A DNA stretch of 64,000 bases from Paenibacillus brasilensis (GTDB lineage: Bacteria; Bacillota; Bacilli; Paenibacillales; Paenibacillaceae): NCBI RefSeq assembly GCF_009363115.1, contig NZ_CP045298.1:3655501-3719500 (forward strand), in the 5' to 3' direction. The notes below the pieces were generated by a model. The model saw nothing but the letters and a program-made list of their open reading frames with translations, was not told the DNA's origin and made no database searches. Shown piece after piece: positions 1-7,655 of the stretch. Each line of letters starts with the position of its first letter. Positions within the stretch are counted from its first letter, which is position 1. The position numbers were made by a program, and so were the translations under genes.

Positions 1-43
1 GCTATACGCTTGTTTAGGCTGGGTTTACGTGGAACATATTTCA

Positions 44-469
44 TTATCTTTTCTCCAAAGGATTAATACCAAGACTCCGCTTCAATCCTTCCTGTAGAAC
101 CTGAGAGAAATTAAGGTGTTGCTGTTCAGCTTGATCATTGAGCCATTTAGGGACTGTCAGTGTCTTTTTAACGGCCTTACTTTCCATAGCTTCCCGAACT
201 ACAGGCATATAGACCTGAACGTCACACGCAGCCTCTGTTTCTTCCCGTTGTGCCAAAATAACATCAAGCGGGGAAGGATCAGGAATAGGATCGTTATCTT
301 GTTCTAAAACATACATAAACCCCTCCAGCGCTTCCCGAGCTGCAGCATGCGCTTCTTCGGCGGTATCTCCAAATGTAAGGCAACCGGGTAGATCTGGAAA
401 ACGAACGGATATTCCATCCTCAGAATGATCGAGCAGTGCCCAATAGCGATAAACGTCTTTTTTACTCAC
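44..469 (-). CDS. hicB: HicB-type antitoxin
   Basis: This 141-residue protein is the antitoxin partner of the HicA gene just upstream. The N-terminal half (about residues 8-60) has the partly degraded RNase H-like HicB fold with the signature GISVRFPDLPGCLTFGDT followed by EEA and REALEGF. The C-terminal part (about 100-135, KKTLTVPKWLNDQAE then FSQVLQEGLKRSL) looks like a ribbon-helix-helix DNA-binding domain. In the family HicB binds and neutralises HicA and represses its own promoter. The start is GTG, 9 bases after a GGAGG site. HicA and HicB lie 29 bases apart in toxin-first order, as is typical. Confidence 0.93.
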   Translation of the reverse strand: MSKKDVYRYWALLDHSEDGISVRFPDLPGCLTFGDTAEEAHAAAREALEGFMYVLEQDNDPIPDPSPLDVILAQREETEAACDVQVYMPVVREAMESKAVKKTLTVPKWLNDQAEQQHLNFSQVLQEGLKRSLGINPLEKR

Positions 470-498
470 TATAATTAACCTCCTTTGGGGAGGGCTGC

Positions 499-693
499 TC
501 AGCCCTTAATCCCCGCTGTTTTTAGGATACTTGCTTGTGTCTTCGGAGGAAAGCTTTTCTTAGGATGCGGAACCGTAACCTTACCGATTTTTGTCGGATG
601 CTTGAAGTAATGGTGACTGCCATGTACTCCGATTATGTACCATCCGTCCTCTTCTAACAGTTTGATTAATTCTCTCGAACTGTATGATTTCAA
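499..693 (-). CDS. hicA: HicA-type mRNA interferase toxin
   Basis: A 64-residue dsRBD-like protein with the HicA pattern: SSRELIKLLEEDGW, then GSHHYFKHP carrying the conserved catalytic histidine region, then VTVPHPKK. HicA toxins degrade mRNA and are blocked by HicB, encoded next downstream. I place the start at the TTG at 693 because a GGAGGG site lies 7 bases upstream. An upstream in-frame start would add 11 residues that do not fit the family and would overlap the promoter -10 region. Confidence 0.92.
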   Translation of the reverse strand: MKSYSSRELIKLLEEDGWYIIGVHGSHHYFKHPTKIGKVTVPHPKKSFPPKTQASILKTAGIKG

Positions 694-717
694 ATGACTA
701 CCCTCCTTACATTTATC

Positions 718-746
718 ATTATACACGTATATTAAATACGTGTCAA
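718..746 (-). promoter_or_regulatory. hicAB promoter with palindromic operator in the spacer
   Basis: On the minus strand a consensus sigma-A promoter is visible: TTGACA (741-746), a 17-base spacer, then TATAAT (718-723). A perfect inverted repeat ACACGTAT-N5-ATACGTGT (723-743) fills the spacer and touches both boxes. A third half-site ACACGTAT is at 757-764. This fits autorepression by the HicB ribbon-helix-helix domain; the binding itself is inferred. Confidence 0.85.
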
Positions 747-786
747 CGTATAAATAACACGTATTGTTTTATGGGCATATAATATT

Positions 787-811
787 AAAAACCCCGGATT
801 GCTCCGGGGCT
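787..811 (-). terminator. Rho-independent terminator
   Basis: Stem CCCCGG (792-797) pairs with CCGGGG (804-809) around a six-base loop and is followed on the minus strand by TTTTT. It lies just after the stop of the membrane protein gene at 816. Confidence 0.85.
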
Positions 812-815
812 GGTT

Positions 816-1706
816 TTATTCAAGACCAAATTGGGCTTTTGCTTGTAGTTTGTTACCTTGGAATGTGAAATTGGCATTTGCACCAAGTCCGCCCTCGCCT
901 TTATACGAATACATTACAGTATAGTATTTGTCTCCCTTTTCGCCAACCTCTGAGAGAGCCTCGCCAGGACCACCGATAATTTTAGCAACTTCCTCATAAG
1001 TCATTCCATTTTTAATTTTGTTATATTTAGCTTTGGTAATGGTTCCGGAATTTTGCGGCTCTGCTACTGTACGACCCTCAATTTTTCCGTTATATAGTTT
1101 CCAGTTAGATTCACCCTTAACGCCACGCGAACCAAGTTCACCACTGAATGAAACAATATCCCCTTGGTTCAGGCCGTTCAGTTCTGAACGATCAGAAACT
1201 TTTACGATAACAACATCTCCGAGTTTTTTCTTTTCAGCGCTAATATCTGACCATGATTCGCCGTTGTAATCTGCTGGTTTACCGTAAACATAAAGACTGC
1301 TTGAGCCAGCTTCAATGACTACACCTGACCATTTCACAACTTGATTTCTTACACTGTCGAATGTTTCTCCCTGCTTGGAAACTGGCATTGCAAAGAGAGT
1401 AGATGAAAACTTATCAAAAGGAAGAGATGTGTCAATCAATGGCTTTTTATCATCAGTCTGTTCCTTTTGCGCTGATTCATTGGTAGCTTCTTTCTCTTTA
1501 ACAGGCGTAGTAGCTACTGGTTTAGAATTAGCTTCGGTTGATTTCTGTGTGTCTGCGACTGATATTCCAATAATAAATATTATGAAAGCAGCTAACCCAA
1601 AGAGAAACATTTTCTTAGCCTTGCCATTCTTTTTTATTAAAGCTATAGCCCACAAAACAAAAAACACAAAAAAAGCCAGCAAAGCAATCACAGCAATTGC
1701 AGTCAT
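816..1706 (-). CDS. Membrane-anchored protein with C-terminal SmpA/BamE-like domain
   Basis: Function unknown. The 296-residue protein has two hydrophobic segments at about 1-22 and 32-50, so the remainder probably faces outside. A Lys/Thr/Ser-rich linker (55-90) leads to a beta-rich middle domain (about 95-220) resembling an OB-type fold. The C-terminal 70 residues contain KNGMTYEEVAKIIGGPGE and a later MYSYKGEGGLG, the pattern of SmpA/OmlA-like (DUF3862-type) domains. The ATG follows an AGGGG site. It is monocistronic, with its own terminator. The domain labels are by sequence pattern only. Confidence 0.7.
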   Translation of the reverse strand: MTAIAVIALLAFFVFFVLWAIALIKKNGKAKKMFLFGLAAFIIFIIGISVADTQKSTEANSKPVATTPVKEKEATNESAQKEQTDDKKPLIDTSLPFDKFSSTLFAMPVSKQGETFDSVRNQVVKWSGVVIEAGSSSLYVYGKPADYNGESWSDISAEKKKLGDVVIVKVSDRSELNGLNQGDIVSFSGELGSRGVKGESNWKLYNGKIEGRTVAEPQNSGTITKAKYNKIKNGMTYEEVAKIIGGPGEALSEVGEKGDKYYTVMYSYKGEGGLGANANFTFQGNKLQAKAQFGLE

Positions 1707-1790
1707 TACATAACCCCTATCTATTGGTAATATTGTTATATAATTAGTCTATCAGACCTAGGAATATTTATCCACAAAAAAGCAAGAGGA

Positions 1791-2150
1791 TTATTCCCCT
1801 TGCTCCAACTTCTGTTCCAGATAATAAACATCTACCCTGGTACGTTTGGATACCTGGGCCACGGCAAAAGCAAATTTTTCAGCTTCAACATAAGAAGGCC
1901 TGAACCCTACATCTGATATAACGCCTTTGTAGTCTATCATGACCACGTACCCATCTTCCTGTGGCACGATTCGTACATGGTCGTCCCCCCTTTTTTCCTT
2001 GCCCTTCATTTTCTTGTTATACTCATTCAACGCGGCATCAAGCAAGTGACTCGCTGACACGACTTTTGGATCGTTTATTCCACGTTCATTTATGAGATTG
2101 TACATTCTCCGCCGTAATTCTTCTATTGTATTTTTTAACTCTTTTGTCAA
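1791..2150 (-). CDS. Spo0E-like aspartyl phosphatase domain with C-terminal extension
   Basis: Residues about 1-48 form the short helical hairpin of Spo0E proteins (ELRRRMYNLINERG, then SHLLDAALNEYNK with the conserved S-x-x-LD core). These proteins dephosphorylate Spo0A~P and delay sporulation. Unlike the usual 50-90 residue proteins, this one has about 65 further residues (VRIVPQEDGYVVMIDYKG to the end) resembling a small alpha/beta domain I cannot name. I prefer the TTG at 2150, preceded by AGGGTGGG, over the TTG at 2183, which has no ribosome site. Two Spo0A boxes lie upstream, suggesting feedback control. Confidence 0.78.
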   Translation of the reverse strand: MTKELKNTIEELRRRMYNLINERGINDPKVVSASHLLDAALNEYNKKMKGKEKRGDDHVRIVPQEDGYVVMIDYKGVISDVGFRPSYVEAEKFAFAVAQVSKRTRVDVYYLEQKLEQGE

Positions 2151-2216
2151 ATTACCCACCCTTTTTAGGGTTAAAATTCCCAAAAAGAAATATTATTATT
2201 CATTATTTAGTAATAC

Positions 2217-2267
2217 TTTCGACAAAAAATAACGTTTTTTTTAGTTTTCATTCATTCCTTGTCGAAC
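2217..2267. promoter_or_regulatory. Two Spo0A boxes between the Spo0E-like and XRE genes
   Basis: The site at 2217-2227 is TTTCGACAAAA, the exact reverse complement of the 0A box consensus TTTTGTCGAAA. A second site at 2257-2267 (CCTTGTCGAAC) carries the core TGTCGAA. Both lie in the divergent intergenic region, 67 and 107 bases upstream of the Spo0E-like start. Confidence 0.65.
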
Positions 2268-2397
2268 GATTTTTCTTTACCCTTGCGCAAATGCAAGGTA
2301 CTATAGTCTCATTGTTACGTAATAACGACTAGGAATGACAGCCTAATAAGTATGGTTGAAATCCTGGGAAAAATTTAGGACGTCGGAGGAGATAATT

Positions 2398-2778
2398 CTG
2401 GGAGACCAAAGGATTTGTCAGCGAATTGAAGCCTTGATTAAGGATCGAGGAATGACGAAGAAGGCGTTTTGTGAAAAACTCAAAATCAGCGTGGGCAATC
2501 TTGGGGACTGGAGAAGTGGAAAAACAACGCCAGGAACGAAGCATTTAATCCAGATTTCGGACTTTTTTAATGTATCGCTGGATTGGTTAATGAAAGGCGT
2601 CAAGCCGGGTGAGGGCGTACTTCAGGAGCAGAAGGCAGCTTATTTTTTTGGAGTGATGGGGCCATTGAACTACCAGTGCGAGCAGCTTAGCGAAAAGGAA
2701 AAGGATTTTATACTTGAGTATATTGAATTTACCCGCTTTCGTAAAGAGAAAAGGCAGGAAGTTTTCGCTACGCAATAA
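2398..2778 (+). CDS. XRE-family transcriptional regulator
   Basis: A small cytoplasmic repressor-type protein. A Cro/CI helix-turn-helix occupies about residues 4-62 (RIEALIKDRGMTKKAFCEKL, then NLGDWRSGKTTPGTKHL and DWLMKG). The C-terminal half is helical and charged, with no recognised effector domain. The only good ribosome site (GGAGGAG, 2385-2391) sits six bases before CTG at 2398, so CTG is the likeliest start. A TTG at 2356 in the same frame would add 14 residues but has no ribosome site. It is divergent from the Spo0E-like gene. Confidence 0.8.
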   Translation: MGDQRICQRIEALIKDRGMTKKAFCEKLKISVGNLGDWRSGKTTPGTKHLIQISDFFNVSLDWLMKGVKPGEGVLQEQKAAYFFGVMGPLNYQCEQLSEKEKDFILEYIEFTRFRKEKRQEVFATQ

Positions 2779-2870
2779 TCAGATGCATAAAATTAAAATT
2801 AACTAAAATCGCTAAGGGGTGCTTGATGGTTATTATCCATTGAGCGAAGGATCGTTATAGCCTAAAATGG

Positions 2871-2882
2871 GAACAAGTGTTC
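2871..2882. promoter_or_regulatory. Possible LexA (SOS) box
   Basis: GAACAAGTGTTC matches the GAAC-N4-GTTC core of the Bacillus-type LexA box, but the outer C and G are not conserved. It lies about 170 bases upstream of the small gene at 3050. Only a GGAGG followed by a three-codon frame comes directly after it. Confidence 0.35.
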
Positions 2883-2902
2883 TTTTGGAGGAATGAGGAA
2901 AT

Positions 2903-2928
2903 AAAAAACGCCTCTATATTAAGAGGCG
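2903..2928 (-). terminator. Hairpin with T-run on the minus strand
   Basis: CGCCTCT (2909-2915) pairs with AGAGGCG (2922-2928). The minus strand then reads TTTTTT. There is no minus-strand gene directly upstream, so it may insulate the XRE gene from antisense reading or be a leftover. Confidence 0.5.
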
Positions 2929-3049
2929 AACAAGAACTTTGTGGGTTGGCATCCCTGCCAGGATAGCCAAATCAGACCCACAGCAAAGAAGTCGCAGAGA
3001 GTATACAGGAAATTTAGCTATCAGTAAAGACATCGGGGAGAGTGAACAT

Positions 3050-3289
3050 ATGACACGATTTGATGAAGGAAGAATAGCCGTAATTATGGAGGCGTGTGAG
3101 CGTAGCGAAGACTTGTTACATAAAAGGCTTGCGGTTATCCTGAACAATTTGCACGATGATCACAATGTAGGCGTGGACATCATCGAGGAAATTGAAAATT
3201 TGTATATAGAAAAGGGGGCCATTTATTGCAAAACTGGCTATCACTGTGGATATGAGGATGCTGGCAATAAAGTAAGTCGCATCTGTTAA
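3050..3289 (+). CDS. Small hypothetical protein
   Basis: A 79-residue acidic protein I do not recognise. It is mostly helical (MTRFDEGRIAVIMEACERSE, later HDDHNVGVDIIEEIENLY) and ends in a short segment with three cysteines and a histidine pair region (YCKTGYHCGYEDAG) that could bind metal. The ATG at 3050 follows a GGGGAGAG site. The same frame stays open upstream to 2939 without a good ribosome site, so I use the shorter start. A three-hairpin segment ending in a terminator follows. Confidence 0.55.
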   Translation: MTRFDEGRIAVIMEACERSEDLLHKRLAVILNNLHDDHNVGVDIIEEIENLYIEKGAIYCKTGYHCGYEDAGNKVSRIC

Positions 3290-3416
3290 CACGTTAACGG
3301 AATGTTAACGCAACGTAGTAATTTCGGTTCTTATCAGTTCGTAAATAACACAGTAAAAACCCTTTATATTCGTATGTATTCATCAATAGCACATGTAAAA
3401 GCGGCATGGGCGGCAT

Positions 3417-3556
3417 GATGTAATAAGGCTGATAAAGCCTTATACATCAAGGTTTGTTTTTATCCAAATGGTTAAGAGTAACATTTGGATAACATAAGAA
3501 TGGATTTTAGAAGCCTCTCATGAGTTCTGCGAACTTGCGGGAGGCTTCTTTCTTTC
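3417..3556 (+). terminator. Three consecutive hairpins, the last a terminator
   Basis: Hairpin 1 (3417-3448) pairs GATGTaATAAGGC with GCCTTATACATC. Hairpin 2 (3462-3490) pairs ATCCAAATG with CATTTGGAT exactly. Hairpin 3 pairs AAGCCTC (3511-3517) with GAGGCTT (3541-3547) and ends in a T-rich tract. It lies 130-270 bases after the small gene. It may be its 3' end or a separate structured RNA. Confidence 0.6.
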
Positions 3557-3571
3557 TATGCTTAGTAACGT

Positions 3572-3864
3572 GTAGATGTCCAAGCCTATCCATTATTTAT
3601 GCAATTCAGTGCCGGGTTCGGCCAACAGAGAGACATGTGTATGTCTAAAAGAATGCGGAGTTAGTTCCGTATTGAGCTCTGCCAGCTCCAGTAGCCTTCT
3701 CATTCGAAGCTCATATTGTTTTATGGTTCCTGGATAACCAGGGTGCTTGTCTTTGTTTGACATTACGCAAAGAGGTAAATTCCCCGATCCTGATCCCCGT
3801 ATAAGCCAGCGTCAAGAACGTTTTATAGTCACCGTCTAACCCATGTTCCAATATGGAGGGCTTT
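3572..3864 (-). pseudogene. Degenerate tyrosine recombinase (phage integrase) remnant
   Basis: On the minus strand one frame reads LEHGLDGDYKTFLTLAYTGI then RIGEF, the conserved N-terminal part of the catalytic domain including the first active-site arginine region. After a frame change the sequence continues RMRRLLELAELNTELTPHSF then RHTHVSLLAE, the HxxR box, and stops at a TAA. A further shifted WIGLD looks like the end of the box before the tyrosine. The middle of the domain is deleted and the catalytic tyrosine is lost. The remnant probably marks the edge of a former integrated element covering the accessory genes to its left. Confidence 0.8.
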
Positions 3865-3909
3865 TACTTTTATATAAGGCGGAATAAATATTAGACTCCC
3901 TCAATAATA

Positions 3910-3991
3910 AAAACAACGGCAGCCATGGACGAGAAAATAAAATCCTAGACTGCCGATGTTCTATTGAACTATCGTGTCACTTTAGTTCAAT
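3910..3991. repeat. Structured dispersed repeat, copy 1
   Basis: An 82-base element with two hairpins. ACGGCAG pairs with CTGCCGA-side bases across an A-rich loop, and ATTGAACTA (3963-3971) pairs with TAGTTCAAT (3983-3991). It aligns almost without gaps to a second copy at 13265-13346. On the minus strand the first hairpin is followed by a T-rich stretch, so it could terminate the ABC-F transcript. Confidence 0.7.
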
Positions 3992-4072
3992 CTCTTCCCT
4001 TTTCATAAAAGTTGTTGTGCAAAGCTTTCTGCCGTTAAAATCATGCCTTACTCCAAGCCACTTTGTAAAATT

Positions 4073-5560
4073 CTAATCCCCACCGAGTACAATTGTTTTC
4101 GTGGCGACACGGTCATGAAATTCCCGATCATGTTCCACGAATACAATGGTCGGCGTGTACTCAAGCAGCAGCTCCTCAATTTGCATCCGGGAAATCACGT
4201 CGACAAAGTTGAGCGGTTCGTCCCAAATATGCAGATGAGCCTCCTCACATAGGCTTCTCGCGATCAGAACCTTCTTCTTCTGCCCGCCACTAAACGCCGA
4301 TATATCCTTCTCAAACTGGATGCGGGCGAAATCTAGCTTACGCAACACGGCCTTAAATAAGCTTTCATCAATTCTGTGCTCTGCTGCATAATCGGAAAGC
4401 GTTCCTCGCAGATGAGAAGTATTCTGGGATACATAGGAAACGCGAAGCTGCGGCTCCCGCTGAAACGTACCTGTATAGTGTAGCGCCTCAGCGTTGAGCA
4501 GGCGGAGCAAGCTAGACTTACCTGAACCATTTGGACCTGAAATTGCAATCCGATCTCCTGGTTCGATCGTCAGACAAACGTTCTTGCAAGCCGGTCTTTC
4601 CCCGTAATAAATCGTGACGTGATCCAGCATCGCCAGTTCCGATTTGGGATACACGAGCTGAGAGATCGCAAGGCTTTCTGACTGTTCGATATTTCGGAGC
4701 AGTTTCGATTTTTCCTCTAAAGCGGCGTGTTGCCTCTGTTCGATGGATTTCGAGCGTTTCATCATTTTTGCTGCCTTATGCCCGACGTAACCCTTGTCAA
4801 GCTTGGAGCCGGAGTTTCGTGTGCCGTTTTTCGATTTTTCGGTCTCGAGAGACCAGCCGCTAGTACGTTTAGCAGAAGCAGATAAACGCTGTATGTCTTT
4901 GTACAGCTTTTCGTTTTGTGCCATTTCGAACGTATCCTGGCGAGTTTTGTTCGTCCACCAGCTGGAGAAGTTGCCTTTTTGGATTTCGATATTCGTTTTG
5001 TTGATCGATAGAATATGATCCACGCAGCGGTCGAGAAAAGCCCGGTCGTGTGAAACAAGAATAAAACCGCGCTTCGTATTCAAATAATCGGCGACAAGCT
5101 TGCGTGCGTGCAAGTCGAGATGATTGGTTGGCTCGTCGATGAGCAGAAATCGATTGTCTTGGATGAATAGCACGGCCAGCAATACCTTCGTCTGTTCTCC
5201 TTGGGACAGCGATTCGAATGGCCGATACAACACGTCTTCTGAAACCTTAAGCAGGTTCAGTTCGCGCATCAACTTCCAGCTCTCATAGCCTGGCACGATC
5301 TCTTCGACGACGTCTAAGGTCAAATACTCCGGGTGTTCGACGGGAAACGGAAAATAATCAAAGGCGACTGGTGTGGAGATCGTACCGCTGTATTCGTACT
5401 TCCCCTGCAGCAGGTTTAAGAACGTCGTTTTCCCCCGACCGTTTCGCCCCGTAAAGCCCAGCTTCCAGTCTGTATCAATTTGAAAATGAACATTTTCGAA
5501 TATAGGGTCATAGCTGCCTGGATAGGCAAAAGTAAGATTGGTTACCTGAATGGCGGGCAT
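4073..5560 (-). CDS. ABC-F ribosomal protection ATPase (Lsa/Vga-like)
   Basis: A soluble protein with two ATP-binding cassettes and no membrane segment. Cassette 1 has Walker A GRNGRGKTT (about 40-48), signature LSQGEQ and Walker B LLIDEPTNHLD. Cassette 2 has GPNGSGKSS, signature FSGGQKKK and IWDEPLNFVD. The linker between them (about 190-290) is long, helical and Lys/Arg-rich, as in antibiotic-resistance ABC-F proteins that enter the ribosomal exit site. Such proteins protect against lincosamides, pleuromutilins or streptogramins A; the exact drug cannot be read here. I use the ATG at 5560 (AAAGGA eight bases upstream). A leader with an attenuator precedes it. Confidence 0.85.
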   Translation of the reverse strand: MPAIQVTNLTFAYPGSYDPIFENVHFQIDTDWKLGFTGRNGRGKTTFLNLLQGKYEYSGTISTPVAFDYFPFPVEHPEYLTLDVVEEIVPGYESWKLMRELNLLKVSEDVLYRPFESLSQGEQTKVLLAVLFIQDNRFLLIDEPTNHLDLHARKLVADYLNTKRGFILVSHDRAFLDRCVDHILSINKTNIEIQKGNFSSWWTNKTRQDTFEMAQNEKLYKDIQRLSASAKRTSGWSLETEKSKNGTRNSGSKLDKGYVGHKAAKMMKRSKSIEQRQHAALEEKSKLLRNIEQSESLAISQLVYPKSELAMLDHVTIYYGERPACKNVCLTIEPGDRIAISGPNGSGKSSLLRLLNAEALHYTGTFQREPQLRVSYVSQNTSHLRGTLSDYAAEHRIDESLFKAVLRKLDFARIQFEKDISAFSGGQKKKVLIARSLCEEAHLHIWDEPLNFVDVISRMQIEELLLEYTPTIVFVEHDREFHDRVATKTIVLGGD

Positions 5561-5584
5561 GGCAATCATCCTTTCGTTTGGAAA

Positions 5585-5815
5585 TAAAAAAGAGCCGCAA
5601 GAAAGGTGCTATCTTGCGGCTCTAATCCATACGAGGAAATACGGCCCCATTCCAAGGGGCCGTATGACTGTCCGGAGAGGGAGCGCAAACGAAACGCAGA
5701 CCTTTCTTGCAGAGATGAAATAAAACGACCACAGCCGATCGCTGAGTCCGTTCTTTTCGTGATCTCGAAGCAAGAAAGTTCTACATGTATCCGTTCAACT
5801 CCCGTCATCAAATTA
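5585..5815 (-). promoter_or_regulatory. Attenuator leader of the ABC-F gene
   Basis: Directly before the gene, GAGCCGCAAGA pairs with TTTCTTGCGGCTC and is followed by TTTTTT, an intrinsic terminator (5588-5623). A second strong hairpin lies at 5639-5665. Three mutually exclusive arms are visible: CTTTCTTGC (5770-5778), GCAAGAAAGG (5701-5710) and CCTTTCTTGC (5597-5606, part of the terminator). The middle arm can pair with the first or with the terminator arm, a textbook antiterminator layout. An open frame from an ATG near 5808 runs through the leader to overlap the gene start, so ribosome stalling could select the fold. Confidence 0.8.
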
Positions 5816-5996
5816 CATTCAGTTTATCACAATAGTAATTTAACTACAACCTGCGTAGTCCCGTTTAGGCTGAAGCCTCGCGTAGGTCGACATGCTCCTT
5901 AGATTGATTCATATAGTATTTACGAATTCGCCCAAACCCATTATACTGATAACAACACATACGGAAGCACCGTTGTGCAATCCGAAAGCATCGGTG

Positions 5997-6034
5997 ATAC
6001 CCTGCTGGCATACGCTGGTGGGGTATTTTTCTGT
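5997..6034 (+). terminator. Terminator upstream of the small lipoprotein gene
   Basis: ATACCC (5997-6002) pairs with GGGTAT (6021-6026), followed by TTTTTCTGTTTT. It ends about 20 bases before the next ribosome site, so it is either an attenuator for that gene or the leftover end of a lost one. Its loop (GCTGGCATACGC) resembles that of the terminator at 7325. Confidence 0.7.
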
Positions 6035-6055
6035 TTTATAGGGGGAGGAATACAT

Positions 6056-6265
6056 ATGTTTAGATGGATAGTGACGTTACTGGCATCGGTTTTATTAGCT
6101 GGGTGCAGCGTGCAGCAAGATGTTGAAAAGACCACCAAAATGAGCTTTTGGGAAGCCTGCACCGCTCTTCTTACTAATGCTTTAGTAGCTAGTTGGTCTA
6201 ATCAAAATCAAATTTATCATTTTTCTAGGACAGAAGCTTCCAAATTCATTCTCAAAAGGGCATAG
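6056..6265 (+). CDS. Small putative lipoprotein
   Basis: A 69-residue product with a lipoprotein signal peptide (MFRWIVTLLASVLLAGC, lipobox LAGC). The mature part is only about 52 residues and resembles nothing I know; it may be the truncated start of a longer lipoprotein. The ATG at 6056 has a strong GGGGGAGG site seven bases upstream. Confidence 0.55.
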   Translation: MFRWIVTLLASVLLAGCSVQQDVEKTTKMSFWEACTALLTNALVASWSNQNQIYHFSRTEASKFILKRA

Positions 6266-6410
6266 CGTTTTACTGAGAAGCCGCTTCAAAACGCATTTTA
6301 AATACATACACTTAGAACAAGAGTAGGTAGAAGGAATGGCAATCAAAAAGTAGTTTTTATAATTATTAATTTCATTTCTACTTTTAAAATATAGAATGGA
6401 GGATAATTTT

Positions 6411-7292
6411 GTGCCAAAAGCGTCGGTTATACTACCAGTTTATAACAATTCTGATTTTGTTTTGGAAGCAATACACAGTATTTTAGTTCAGACCTACTCG
6501 GATTTTGAATTAATTATTATTGATGATGGCTCGACAGATGGATCTGCCTTTCTTATTTCGCAAATAGCAGACCCTAGAGTGATAAAGATCTTCCATGATA
6601 CCAATCGAGGGTTGGTCGCTTCTTTAAACGAAGGATTAAACAAGGCAACTGGCGAATACATCCTTCGTATGGATAGCGATGATATTTCTACGCCAGATCG
6701 ACTGGGCGTTCAAATATCATTTATGGATCAAAATTCGTTAATTGATGTATGCGGTGCTGCTTTTACTACTTCTAGTGGAGGAGTAATGAAGGTGAATCCG
6801 GCCAGTCATGACGAAATTAAAACATGGTTGTTATTTCATTGTTGTATGTGCCATCCTACTATAATAATGCGCACTAGCATGATCCATCAGCTTGGCGTTC
6901 AATATGATAGTAATTATCCTCATGCCGAAGACTACGAGCTGTGGAACCGACTAGTTTTTCAGGTACAAATGGCGAATCTCCCCATAAACGTATTGTATTA
7001 TCGTCAACATAATGGACAAGTGTCCAACCAGCATAGAGCTATTCAAGATGCTACCGCTCGGAGAATTCGTCAAAGACAGTTTAGCCAGTTGGGCTTGGAA
7101 TTATCGGAAGCAGAGAATCAGATTATGCTGGATATTCTTGAGTTTAAAATTAATCCCTACGATTATAGTAGTTACACCAAAGCTTTAGGCTTTGCTAACT
7201 GGGTGCTAGACCAAAACCGTAAGTATTGGGTTTATAATCAGGAACTATTAAACATGGCGTTTTCAAGATGCATATCCCATCTTCCTTATTAA
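6411..7292 (+). CDS. Family 2 glycosyltransferase
   Basis: A cytoplasmic GT-A glycosyltransferase of 293 residues. Near the N-terminus it has SVILPVYNN and LIIIDDGSTDGS (nucleotide-sugar binding). MDSDD at about residue 91 is the DxD metal site, and HAEDYELW at about 177 supplies the catalytic-base ED pair. The C-terminal 90 residues are helical without a membrane anchor. Such enzymes add a sugar to cell-surface or secondary-metabolite acceptors; donor and acceptor cannot be told. GTG at 6411 is the likely start because GGAGG lies eight bases upstream. An ATG at 6396 overlaps that site. A terminator follows at 7325. Confidence 0.85.
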   Translation: MPKASVILPVYNNSDFVLEAIHSILVQTYSDFELIIIDDGSTDGSAFLISQIADPRVIKIFHDTNRGLVASLNEGLNKATGEYILRMDSDDISTPDRLGVQISFMDQNSLIDVCGAAFTTSSGGVMKVNPASHDEIKTWLLFHCCMCHPTIIMRTSMIHQLGVQYDSNYPHAEDYELWNRLVFQVQMANLPINVLYYRQHNGQVSNQHRAIQDATARRIRQRQFSQLGLELSEAENQIMLDILEFKINPYDYSSYTKALGFANWVLDQNRKYWVYNQELLNMAFSRCISHLPY

Positions 7293-7324
7293 ACAAGATA
7301 TCAGTAACGATCGGAAAATATCCT

Positions 7325-7363
7325 AGTACCCCGCTGGCATGCGTCAATGGGGTACTTTTTTTG
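7325..7363 (+). terminator. Rho-independent terminator of the glycosyltransferase gene
   Basis: AGTACCCC (7325-7332) pairs exactly with GGGGTACT (7349-7356), followed by a run of T. Confidence 0.9.
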
Positions 7364-7439
7364 TTTACCTGAACGCCCGGTCACAAAGTGCATTCACACA
7401 TATATTAAGGTGACGACAAAGTAAAGGAGGGCAAAAACT

Positions 7440-7547
7440 ATGAGTGGATGTGCAGGTCCAGCTGTTTGCGGTGTGTGGACTTCTACAGCGGCAATTTTGG
7501 TGCTTTATATCCTCTTGGTTATTATCCTTAAATCATGTTGGATTTAA
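7440..7547 (+). CDS. Small YjcZ-like membrane protein
   Basis: A 35-codon gene. The product starts MSGCAGPAVCGVW and continues with one hydrophobic helix (TAAILVLYILLVIIL) and a short KSCWI tail. This layout, a Gly/Cys head plus one membrane helix, matches the YjcZ/SscA-like small sporulation proteins of Bacillaceae and Paenibacillaceae. AAAGGAGGG lies nine bases before the ATG, and a terminator follows at 7625. The family assignment rests on this short pattern. Confidence 0.75.
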   Translation: MSGCAGPAVCGVWTSTAAILVLYILLVIILKSCWI

Positions 7548-7624
7548 TGTTGTAAAAAACTATTGGATTGTACCTCTTCACTTCACCCAGTAAGTCTGAT
7601 ACTAACTCCTGAAAACGTGTAATG

Positions 7625-7655
7625 ACCCTACTAGCTGGCTGGTAGGGTGTTTTGT
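7625..7655 (+). terminator. Rho-independent terminator
   Basis: ACCCTAC (7625-7631) pairs with GTAGGGT (7642-7648), followed by GTTTTGT. It closes the small YjcZ-like gene. Confidence 0.75.

Noticed and set aside
5997..7363. Two terminators with similar loops (GCTGGCATNCGC) at 5997 and 7325 as a possible mobile repeat
   Set aside because: Similarity is confined to the hairpin itself; similar terminators are common and nothing in the flanks matches.
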